Origin: a virus
Direction: 5' to 3' (one strand)
Virus record (IMG/VR): IMGVR_UViG_3300046513_000187
Coordinates: 1-28,854 of that record
Length of the DNA: 28,854 nt
The position numbers were made by a program, and so were the translations under genes. Below, one piece after another: positions 22,455-28,854 of the stretch (position 1 is the first letter of the stretch; every line of letters starts with the position of its first letter). The notes below the pieces were generated by a model, which did not search any database, was not told the DNA's origin, and worked only from the letters and a program-made list of their open reading frames with translations.

Positions 22455-22972
22455 TGGCGCCGCGCTCGAAAGTGGTGGGCCTGCCGAAAGAGGTCAAGGA
22501 ATGGCTCGACAATGCCCTGATCGAAGGGAATTTTTCTGACTACGAGCTGCTCGCGGACGAGCTGCAGGCCAAGGGCTACGGCATCAGCAAGTCAAGCCTG
22601 CACCGCTACGGCTCCGCCTTCGAACAGAAGATGGCGGCGCTCAAGCTGGCCACCGAGCAGGCCGAGGCGATCGCGAAGTCGGTACCGGACGATGAGAACG
22701 CCCTCGGTGACGCGCTGCTGCGCGTGATCCAGGAAAAGACGTTCTCGATGCTGATGAACATGCAGGATCCGGACAACATCAGCTTCGCCAGCCTGGCTAA
22801 GATCGCAACCGAGGTCGGGTTCGCGTCGACCAACGTCAAGGAATTCCGTAGCAAGGTCAAGTCGAAGGCCAAGGAAGCGGCCGACGCGGTCGAGAAGATC
22901 GCCAAGAAAGGCGGCCTGTCGAAAGACTCGATCGACACGATCAAGCGCAGCATCCTGGGTATCGCAGAATGA
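22454..22972 (+). CDS. DUF3486 protein, probable small terminase (Mu gp27-like)
   Basis: The 172-residue protein starts MAPRSKVVGLPKEVKEWLD, a typical DUF3486 N-terminus, and has a helical plan (YELLADELQAKGYGISKSSLHRY at about 31-53). DUF3486 proteins precede the Mu gp28 terminase and are thought to be the small, DNA-recognising subunit. GGAGG lies just upstream. The stop overlaps the terminase start by four bases. Confidence 0.85.
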   Translation: MAPRSKVVGLPKEVKEWLDNALIEGNFSDYELLADELQAKGYGISKSSLHRYGSAFEQKMAALKLATEQAEAIAKSVPDDENALGDALLRVIQEKTFSMLMNMQDPDNISFASLAKIATEVGFASTNVKEFRSKVKSKAKEAADAVEKIAKKGGLSKDSIDTIKRSILGIAE

Positions 22973-24447
22973 GCGCCCGCACCCCGAACTCGGTACTCCT
23001 GCCGTATCAGCAGGCTTGGGTCGCCGATGATTCGCAGGTTTGCGTTGCCGAGAAGTCGCGACGCGTCGGCCTCTCTTGGGCCGAAGCGTGCAAGTCAGTG
23101 CTGAAGGCGGCGCCGGCCGACGGCGACGACACCTGGTATATCGGCTACAACAAGGACATGTCCGAGGAGTTCATCCGCGACTGCGCCTTCTGGGCCAAGC
23201 ACTTCAACGTGGTCGGGTCCGAGCTGGAAGAGTTCATGTTCAACGACGAGGAGCGCGACATCCTGGCCTTCAGGATCCGTTTCGCGTCGGGGAACCGCAT
23301 CACAGCACTGTCGTCGCGGCCGTCGAACCTCCGGGGCAAACAGGGCCGCGTCGTGATCGATGAAGCGGCCTTCCACGACAAGCTTGGCGAGCTGCTGAAG
23401 GCGGCGTTCGCACTGCTGATCTGGGGCGGCACCGTGTCCGTTATCTCGACCCACGACGGCGTCGAGAATCCTTTCAATGAGCTGATCAACGATATCCGCG
23501 CTGGCAAAAAGCCGTACTCGCTGCACAGGATTACCTTCGACGAAGCGATCGCAGAAGGTCTGTGCAAGCGCGTGTTCCTGGCCACGGGCCGTACCTGGTC
23601 GCCGCAAGCCGAGGCCGAGTGGGCGGAAACGATCCGCGCCATCTACCGTCCGAACGACACCGAGGAGCTGGACGTGATCCCGTCGCAGTCGGGCGGCGCC
23701 TACATGTCGCGCTCTCTGATCGAGGCACGCATGGATGCATCGATTCCGGTGCTGCGACTGACGTGCCCTGATGGCTTCGAGCAGCGGCGGCCGGAAGAGC
23801 GCGAGGCGTTCGTCGCCGACTGGATAGAGGAGCACCTGCAGCCGCTGGTTGACGCGTTGCCCCGCGGCCTCCGGTCGACCTACGGCCTCGACTTTGCCCG
23901 TAGTGGTGACTTGTCGATCCTGTATCCGCTTCTGGAGGAACAGAGCCTGCACCGTCGAATGCCCTTCCTGATCGAGATGCGCAATGTCCCGTTCAAACAG
24001 CAAGAGCAGCTGCTGTTCTGGACGATCGATCATCTGCCTCGCTTCAGTGGCGGATCGCATGATGCCCGGGGCAACGGACAATACCTGGCCGAGGTGGCGA
24101 TGCAGCGCTACGGCGCGTCGATGATTCACCAGGTGATGCTGAGCCAGCAGTGGTATCGCGACAATATGCCCCGCTACAAGGCGGCGTTCGAGGATGGCGA
24201 GATCACGATCGCCAAGGATGCCGATGTGCTGACCGACCACCGCGCGATCGTCGTCGACAAGGGCGTGCCGAAGGTACCCGACAACGCTCACACGACCGGT
24301 GCCGACGGTGGACAGCGTCACGGCGACTCCGCGATCGCCGGCGCGCTGGCCTGGCATGCCAGCTTGAACCAGGGAGCCCCGATTGAATTTGAGCCGGTCG
24401 GCCATGGCCGCATCGGCGGTTATTACGATGACTACATGAGGATGTAA
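22969..24447 (+). CDS. Terminase large subunit (Mu gp28-like)
   Basis: The 492-residue packaging motor has a P-loop variant EKSRRVGLSW at 28-37, a Walker B RVVIDEAAF at 127-135 with D131/E132, and a nuclease-domain aspartate in GLDFARSGDLS (D308). It would pump and cut phage DNA at headful from the integrated or transposed copies, as in Mu. It is coupled to its neighbours (ATGA upstream; the stop TAA shares a base with the next ATG). Confidence 0.92.
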   Translation: MSARTPNSVLLPYQQAWVADDSQVCVAEKSRRVGLSWAEACKSVLKAAPADGDDTWYIGYNKDMSEEFIRDCAFWAKHFNVVGSELEEFMFNDEERDILAFRIRFASGNRITALSSRPSNLRGKQGRVVIDEAAFHDKLGELLKAAFALLIWGGTVSVISTHDGVENPFNELINDIRAGKKPYSLHRITFDEAIAEGLCKRVFLATGRTWSPQAEAEWAETIRAIYRPNDTEELDVIPSQSGGAYMSRSLIEARMDASIPVLRLTCPDGFEQRRPEEREAFVADWIEEHLQPLVDALPRGLRSTYGLDFARSGDLSILYPLLEEQSLHRRMPFLIEMRNVPFKQQEQLLFWTIDHLPRFSGGSHDARGNGQYLAEVAMQRYGASMIHQVMLSQQWYRDNMPRYKAAFEDGEITIAKDADVLTDHRAIVVDKGVPKVPDNAHTTGADGGQRHGDSAIAGALAWHASLNQGAPIEFEPVGHGRIGGYYDDYMRM

Positions 24448-25982
24448 TGAGCGAACAGGGATTGATCGAGAAGAGTGTGATGTCGGAAGGAGACGGGCAG
24501 CAGTCGCCGGTCTACGACGAGGTATCGATTGTCGCCAGGCAGCTGATCCTGGGCTCCTTCGACCGCCTGATGCCGAAGGACGACACGCTTCTGACGCGCG
24601 GCGGCGGCAGTCCCCAGGCGCTGAAGCTGTACGACGAGCTGGAACGGGATCCGAAGGCATGGGAGGTGCTCGAGAAGCGCAAGATGGCCCTCACGTCGAG
24701 GCCGTGGAAGGTCGCGCCGCCGGAGGGCGACACCTCGCGTGCAGCCAAGAAAGCGGCCGACCTGGTGCGTGCGCACCTGGCCGCGGTCGGCTTCGACCAG
24801 GTCACCAAGACGCTCCTCGACGCCAACCTGAAAGGCATCTCTACCAACGAGGTGATCTGGCGCCGTGACGGCAGCGGGGTCGTCGCCGACGAGGTGATCG
24901 AAGTCGAGCCGTGGATTTTTCAATTCGCCCTGCGGCCTGACCCGGACGAGTACTTGCACGCCCGCTGTGGCGTGCGCCTGCTCACGCCGAGCAATTACAA
25001 CCTGGGTGAGAAGGTCCCGCACCGCAAGTTTGTGCTGCACCGCTTCGGCGCCAAATACAACAACCCGTGGGGCCTGGGCCTCGGCACCCGGCTGTTCTGG
25101 CCGATCTTCTTCAAGCGCCAGGGGCTGCAGTTCTGGCTATCTTTCGCTGAGCGCTTCGGCACGCCGGTACCGGTCGGGAAATATCCGAACAACGCCCAGC
25201 CGGGCGAGAAGGCCACGCTGCGCGCCGCCCTTCGCGCATTCCAGCAAGAGGCATCGATCATGGTCCCGCAGGGTATGGAAATCTCACTGCTCGAGGCGGC
25301 GCGATCGGGGATCGATACCTACGAAAAGCTGTGCCGCTACATGGACGACCAGATTACTGGCATCGTGTTGGCCAAGCCCAGCGGCGGCACGCACCTGGCC
25401 ACCGATATCAACACCACGAACGAGATCCGCCTCGAGCTGGTTCGGGCCGACGGCGACCTGCTTTCCGACACGTTGAACAAGCAGTTGGTGCGCTGGATCG
25501 TCGACTACAACATGCCCGGCGCGCCGTATCCTCGCGTCACCCGCGTGGTCGAAGAGCCGGCAGACACGGCCAAACTTGCGGCTACCAAGAAAACCCTTTT
25601 CGACATGGGCTTCCGTCCAACGCTCGAGACGATCAAGCAGGACTTTGGCGGCGACTATACAGAGGTCGCCCCGGCCGGCGCAGCTGCTGCTCCTGCTCCC
25701 GGTACCGCTGCAGCTGCCGATTTCGCTGAGCCTGAGACGCCCGCCGACCAGGCTGCGGTCGACGCGCTGCTGGAATCGCTCAAGGGTGAAAGGCTGCAGG
25801 CCCTGATGCAGAAGATCCTGTCACCTGTCATCAAGGCAGTGCGCGAGGCGTCGGACCACCAGGGCGCTCTGCACCAGCTGGTCGACCTGTTCCCGGAAGT
25901 GCCGCTGGACGACTTGCAGGAGTCCCTGGCGCGCGCGATCTTCGTCCTTGACGCCTGGGGTCGCCTAAATGCCGAACAATGA
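24447..25982 (+). CDS. Portal protein, DUF935 (Mu gp29-like)
   Basis: This 511-residue protein matches the DUF935/gp29 portal family: ASRPWKVAPP-type region (residues about 78-90), FVLHRFGAKYNNPWGLGLGTRLFWP at about 191-215, and AKPSGGTHLATDINTTNEI at about 310-328. It would form the dodecameric portal vertex. The C-terminal portion carries an alanine-rich linker (about 410-428). It overlaps the F-like gene by 14 bases. Confidence 0.9.
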   Translation: MSEQGLIEKSVMSEGDGQQSPVYDEVSIVARQLILGSFDRLMPKDDTLLTRGGGSPQALKLYDELERDPKAWEVLEKRKMALTSRPWKVAPPEGDTSRAAKKAADLVRAHLAAVGFDQVTKTLLDANLKGISTNEVIWRRDGSGVVADEVIEVEPWIFQFALRPDPDEYLHARCGVRLLTPSNYNLGEKVPHRKFVLHRFGAKYNNPWGLGLGTRLFWPIFFKRQGLQFWLSFAERFGTPVPVGKYPNNAQPGEKATLRAALRAFQQEASIMVPQGMEISLLEAARSGIDTYEKLCRYMDDQITGIVLAKPSGGTHLATDINTTNEIRLELVRADGDLLSDTLNKQLVRWIVDYNMPGAPYPRVTRVVEEPADTAKLAATKKTLFDMGFRPTLETIKQDFGGDYTEVAPAGAAAAPAPGTAAAADFAEPETPADQAAVDALLESLKGERLQALMQKILSPVIKAVREASDHQGALHQLVDLFPEVPLDDLQESLARAIFVLDAWGRLNAEQ

Positions 25983-26832
25983 CCTGGCGCTGACCGCGGG
26001 CGACCTGCTCGACGTGTTCGATCTTCCTCCCGAGGCGGCGATCGCTTTTTTCGAGCGTAAAGGCTTTAAGATTTCCTGGGACTGGCAGGAAGTATGGCGC
26101 CACGCACACTCCCAGGCATTTACCGTGGCGAAATGTACCCGCATCGATGTCCTGACGGATATCCATCGTGCCCTGAGCGAGGACCTGAAGAACGGCGGCA
26201 GCTTCGCCTCGTTCCAGGAGAAGCTGCAGCCGCTCCTGGAGGCGAAAGGCTGGTGGGGCAAGGTTGAACAGGTCAACCGCTACACCGGCGAGATCCGTAC
26301 GGTGACCTATGGCACGCCCTGGCGCCTCGAGACGATCTACGAGACCAACATGCAGAGCGCCTACATGGCCGGACGCCAGGCGCAGATGCTGCAGGCCACC
26401 CGCTATGCGCCCTGGTGGGAGTACTCGGCGGTGATGGATAGCCGCACGCGGCCGCTGCATGCATCATTGAATGGCCGCGTCTTCCGTTACGACGACCCGT
26501 TCTGGGACACCTGGTATCCGCCGAACGGCTTCCGTTGCCGCTGCCGCGTCACCCCGCGTACCGATATCGAACGCCAGCGGGGCGACTTCCTTACATCGAG
26601 CGGCGCCGGCCGCATGGAGTCCATGACCAGGGAAGTGAAGAAACGGGACGGGAGCCTTGCCAAGGTGCAGGTCACCGGCTACAAGGACCCGGTGAGCGGC
26701 AAGCTGCTGACGCCCGACATGGGCTTCGACTACAACCCGGGCAAGGCGAGCGATCGCCTGCAGCGGCTCTACAACGACAAAGTACAGTCTGCGCCTGCAG
26801 ATTTGCGCGCAGCGGCGAAAAAGCATGATTGA
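25969..26832 (+). CDS. Head morphogenesis protein, Mu gpF-like
   Basis: The 287-residue protein ends its central domain with WYPPNGFRCRCRVTPR (about residues 181-197), the signature of the Mu F/SPP1 gp7 minor head proteins. These attach to the portal and assist ejection. It follows the portal gene with a 14-base overlap and overlaps the next gene by eight bases. N-terminal region contains helices (PPEAAIAFFERKGFKI). Confidence 0.88.
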   Translation: MPNNDLALTAGDLLDVFDLPPEAAIAFFERKGFKISWDWQEVWRHAHSQAFTVAKCTRIDVLTDIHRALSEDLKNGGSFASFQEKLQPLLEAKGWWGKVEQVNRYTGEIRTVTYGTPWRLETIYETNMQSAYMAGRQAQMLQATRYAPWWEYSAVMDSRTRPLHASLNGRVFRYDDPFWDTWYPPNGFRCRCRVTPRTDIERQRGDFLTSSGAGRMESMTREVKKRDGSLAKVQVTGYKDPVSGKLLTPDMGFDYNPGKASDRLQRLYNDKVQSAPADLRAAAKKHD

Positions 26833-27322
26833 GCTGAGAATCAACGACCGCGAGGTCGAAGTCACCCTGCGGCGGATGTTGGCGCGATCGCAGGATCCGG
26901 AGCCGGCAATGGCCGGGATCTCGATGCGCATGCTCGGCGCCGTCGAGGACAACTTCCGGGCCGAAGGCCGGCCGACCAGGTGGAAGCCGTTGCGGTCGTC
27001 GACGGTGGCGGCTCGGGCAGCGGCTGGCCGGGCTGGGAAAATCCTGCAGCGGACCGGACACATGGCACGGTCGGTCACGCCGTTTCACTCCCGCGCTATC
27101 GCTGGTGTCGGCACGAACGTACCGTACGCGGCCGCGATGAACAACGGCTCGAAGCCTCACCTAATTAAGCCGAAGACGAAGAAGGCGCTGAAGTTCAACG
27201 GCCGCTTCGCGAAGAAGGTCAACCACCCGGGCACGCCGCCGCGAGAGTTCATGGTGATGACCGAACGGGACCGTGGCGATATGTTGGAGATCATGGCTGC
27301 CCACATCGCGTCCGGCGCCTGA
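26825..27322 (+). CDS. Virion morphogenesis protein, Mu gpG-like
   Basis: The 165-residue protein begins MIELRINDREVEVTLRRML and ends with HPGTPPREFMVMTERDRGDM, the pattern of the phage virion morphogenesis family (Mu gpG), which takes part in head-tail joining and tail assembly. An internal SIVGVGTNVPYAA-like stretch (AIAGVGTNVPYAAAMNNG, about 95-112) is also typical. In Mu the next gene would be I; here the head gene order breaks off and com follows. Confidence 0.87.
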   Translation: MIELRINDREVEVTLRRMLARSQDPEPAMAGISMRMLGAVEDNFRAEGRPTRWKPLRSSTVAARAAAGRAGKILQRTGHMARSVTPFHSRAIAGVGTNVPYAAAMNNGSKPHLIKPKTKKALKFNGRFAKKVNHPGTPPREFMVMTERDRGDMLEIMAAHIASGA

Positions 27323-27358
27323 TCCTGGTTTGGCAGGATAGATCGATTTGAAGGGATC
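27321..27358 (+). promoter_or_regulatory. Three GATC sites just upstream of com
   Basis: GATC occurs at 27321, 27341 and 27355, all within 38 bases immediately before the com ATG (27360). In Mu, Dam methylation of a cluster of three GATC sites upstream of com-mom prevents OxyR repression. GATC is common in this GC-rich DNA, so chance is possible. AAGGGATC also serves as the com ribosome binding site. Confidence 0.35.
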
Positions 27359-27359
27359 A

Positions 27360-27512
27360 ATGCAAGAGATACGTTGTGGAAAGTGCCTTAAGAAACTGGC
27401 AGCAGGTCAGTACGTGTACTTGGAAATAAAATGCCCGCGGTGCGGGACGTTGAATTCATTGAGGACCGAGAGTCCCCAACCCGAGCGCCCTGAGTGCCAG
27501 CAAAGGAGCTAA
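27360..27512 (+). CDS. com: Com-family zinc-finger translational regulator
   Basis: This 50-residue protein reads MQEIRCGKCLKKLA with C6/C9 and LEIKCPRCGTLNSL with C25/C28, a four-cysteine zinc-binding pattern identical in layout to Mu Com. In Mu, Com binds the mom mRNA and opens its start site. Here the stop is directly followed by the methyltransferase ATG, whose Shine-Dalgarno (AAAGGAG) lies in the end of com, so Com may regulate that gene. The coding sequence is visibly more AT-rich than its neighbours. Confidence 0.85.
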   Translation: MQEIRCGKCLKKLAAGQYVYLEIKCPRCGTLNSLRTESPQPERPECQQRS

Positions 27513-28310
27513 ATGGAAGCAAGTCCGATCATTCCTTGGATGGGTGGCAAACGGAGGCTGGCTGACCGCCTGATCCCGTTGTTTCCGACACACGAGTGTT
27601 ATGTTGAGGTGTTCTGCGGCGGCGCCGCGCTGTACTTCATGCGGCCGGTCCCGGCCCGAACCGAGGTCATCAACGACATCAACGGGGAGCTGGTCAACCT
27701 GTACAGGGTCGTGCAGCACCACCTGGAAGAGTTTGTCCGCCAGTTCAAGTGGGCCCTGACCAGCCGGCAAGTGTTCAAGTGGCTGCAGGACGCCAGCCCG
27801 GAAGGCATGACCGACATCCAGCGCGCGGCGCGATTTTACTACCTGCAGCAGCACGCGTTCGGCGGCAAGGTCGATGGCCAGAATTTCGGTACCGCAACCA
27901 CCGGCCCAGCGATCAACCTGTGCCGGATCGAGGAGAACCTGAGCGCCGCACATATCCGCCTGGCTGGCACCTACGTTGAAAATCTCTCCTGGCAGGATTG
28001 CGTCAAGCGCTACGACCGGGCCCATACGTTTTTCTACATGGATCCGCCGTACTGGCAGACCGAGGGGTACGGTGTCCCGTTCGAGTTCGCTCAATACGAG
28101 CAGATGGCCAGCACAATGCGCAGCTGCAAGGGGAAGGTGATGGTGAGCATTAACGACCACCCGGATATTCGCCGCGTGTTCGAGGGCTTCCACATCCTCG
28201 AAACGGGGATCAAGTACTCGACCGGAAATGTACATGGCGAGGCGTCGATGAGCACCGAACTGGTCATCATGAACTACGAGCAGGCGGCCGTCGCCGGCAG
28301 CTTGTTCTAG
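27513..28310 (+). CDS. D12-class DNA N6-adenine methyltransferase
   Basis: The 265-residue enzyme has all D12-class features: PWMGGKRRLA (8-17), the AdoMet motif VFCGGAALYF (33-42), NDINGELVNLY (54-64) and the catalytic DPPY (177-180) in FFYMDPPYW. It would methylate adenine, probably in GATC, to protect phage DNA from host restriction. It takes the place of Mu mom behind com. The sequence is complete; target specificity cannot be read from the sequence. Confidence 0.9.
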   Translation: MEASPIIPWMGGKRRLADRLIPLFPTHECYVEVFCGGAALYFMRPVPARTEVINDINGELVNLYRVVQHHLEEFVRQFKWALTSRQVFKWLQDASPEGMTDIQRAARFYYLQQHAFGGKVDGQNFGTATTGPAINLCRIEENLSAAHIRLAGTYVENLSWQDCVKRYDRAHTFFYMDPPYWQTEGYGVPFEFAQYEQMASTMRSCKGKVMVSINDHPDIRRVFEGFHILETGIKYSTGNVHGEASMSTELVIMNYEQAAVAGSLF

Positions 28311-28524
28311 TTCCAGCCCAAAACGCCCCGCGGGTCTCGTTTGAGCGCGGGGCCCAACGGGTTACTTGCAGCGCAACTCAGTTACAATCCTGTCCCATCA
28401 CATCCCGTTTGGTTTGTGCTCATCCCGGATTTATCGCGCCGCCGTCACTCTGAATATCTCACTTCCCTTCATCCTGCCCCGGACACGGCGCGGCACCTCC
28501 CACCCCCATCCCCGGTTGGAACAG
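28311..28524. other. Phage right end and host junction region
   Basis: This 214-base gap separates the last phage gene from the host gene and must contain the phage right end. It holds a hairpin (28325-28353), the 9-mer CCCGTTTGG (28404-28412), also found in the operator-like site at 18778-18793 on the other strand, and two CATCCCG copies exactly 20 bases apart (28401, 28421). I cannot place the exact terminus because the left end is not in the window. Confidence 0.5.
28325..28353. other. GC-rich hairpin after the methyltransferase
   Basis: GCCCCGCG and CGCGGGGC pair perfectly across a 13-base loop. No T-run follows on the plus strand; the minus strand has only GTTTTGG. It may act as a weak terminator for either direction or mark the phage end. 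Confidence 0.45.
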
Positions 28525-28854
28525 ATGCAAGCAATCACTGACGCCGAATTAGAAAGCTGGCACGACTACGAAGTCGAGTCGCGCAGGGAGATCGTGGCGC
28601 TGCTGCGCCAGATCGCCGAAAAGAACCAATTGATCCGCGTGCTGATCAAGGGCGAGGCCGACGTCTGCGTCACCTCGCTGCTGGCGGTCGACCCGGACAG
28701 CGACACGGTCATCATCGACCGCTCGATCAGCCACGAGCAGAATGCACGCATCGTCGCCGCGAGCAAGGTGATGTGCGAAACCTCGCTGGACAAGATCCGC
28801 ATCCTGTTCAGCCTGGAAGGGCTGCGCGAGACGCGCTTCGAGGGCAGCGTCGCG
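28525..28854 (+). CDS. ycgR: Host flagellar brake protein, YcgR-like (N-terminal part)
   Basis: The first 110 residues, starting MQAITDAELESWHDYEVESRREIVALL, look like the N-terminal YcgR domain, which binds the flagellar motor; the c-di-GMP-binding PilZ domain would follow beyond the window. It slows flagellar rotation when c-di-GMP is high. The prophage lies within about 215 bases upstream, so the native promoter may be altered or displaced. Start ATG at 28525 with a weak GGAA ahead of it. Confidence 0.72.
   Translation, partial: MQAITDAELESWHDYEVESRREIVALLRQIAEKNQLIRVLIKGEADVCVTSLLAVDPDSDTVIIDRSISHEQNARIVAASKVMCETSLDKIRILFSLEGLRETRFEGSVA

Larger units (their letters stand above)
1..28430. 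mobile_element. Mu-like transposable prophage (left end outside window)
   Basis: The block combines a DDE transposase, a MuB-like ATPase, GemA, Mor, an I-type protease, gp28/gp29/F/G-type packaging genes, a contractile tail and a com gene, which together mark a transposable phage. The small protein next to the repressor resembles the BcepMu gp16 family, so the early region is closer to BcepMu than to Mu. The left end is beyond base 1, because baseplate and tail-fibre genes are missing. The right end lies somewhere between the methyltransferase stop (28310) and the host gene start (28525); 28430 is only a midpoint estimate. Confidence 0.93.

Noticed and set aside
23095-24660. 521-residue minus-strand open frame
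   Set aside because: Antisense to the terminase, which has clear motifs; composition is arginine-rich shadow-type.
28325-28353. Strong intrinsic terminator after the methyltransferase
   Set aside because: The hairpin is good but there is no T-run on the plus strand, so it is listed only as a hairpin.
28341-28541. 66-residue plus-strand open frame at the phage end
   Set aside because: Runs through the junction region and into the host gene start in another frame; proline/serine-rich with no ribosome site or family pattern.
1-28854. CRISPR array, tRNA, retron or diversity-generating retroelement
   Set aside because: I saw no regularly spaced repeats, no tRNA-like clover leaf, no reverse transcriptase motif and no template/variable repeat pair.

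Overview
The window is most of a Mu-like (transposable) prophage followed by the first 330 bases of a host gene. The host looks like a high-GC betaproteobacterium, possibly Oxalobacteraceae. This is inferred from base composition, from a YcgR-type flagellar brake gene at the right edge, and from phage genes of the Burkholderia BcepMu type. It is not proven by any marker gene here.

Layout. A repressor gene (18830-19198, +) sits near the middle, next to an operator-like region (18741-18824). Leftward from it runs a tightly packed early operon: a BcepMu gp16-type DNA-binding protein, a winged-helix protein, a DUF3102 protein, the DDE transposase (MuA-like), its AAA+ partner (MuB-like), about eight small genes of mostly unknown function, GemA and a Mor-family activator. 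An intrinsic terminator overlaps the end of mor. A second leftward block then carries the I-type protease/scaffold, decoration protein, major capsid, head-tail connectors (gp35-gp38-like), sheath, tube, tail chaperone with a programmed -1 frameshift, tape measure, and the start of the gpN-like DNA-circulation protein, which leaves the window at base 1.

Rightward from the repressor runs the lysis module (lysozyme, small membrane proteins, Rz/Rz1) and then the packaging and portal genes (DUF2730, winged-helix gp26-like, DUF3486, terminase large subunit, DUF935 portal, F-like and G-like head morphogenesis). It ends with a com gene abutting a D12-class DNA adenine methyltransferase. The phage right end must lie between 28311 and 28524.

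How it works together. The repressor probably holds the divergent early promoter. On induction, transposase and ATPase replicate the phage and Mor is made late in the early transcript. AT-rich palindromes occur upstream of the protease gene (8853-8864), the gp38-like gene (4795-4810) and the lysis module (19512-19524). They are candidate sites for a Mor-type activator of the late blocks. The com-methylase pair takes the place of Mu com-mom and would modify phage DNA.

The most unusual points are these: late genes are split to both sides of a central repressor between the G and I homologues; three GATC sites lie just before com-dam; related palindromes recur at three late-block starts; and an operator-like 9-mer recurs near the right end. 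I found no clear evidence for an entirely new defence or mobile system. The unknown early genes at 9894-13915 are where novelty could hide.
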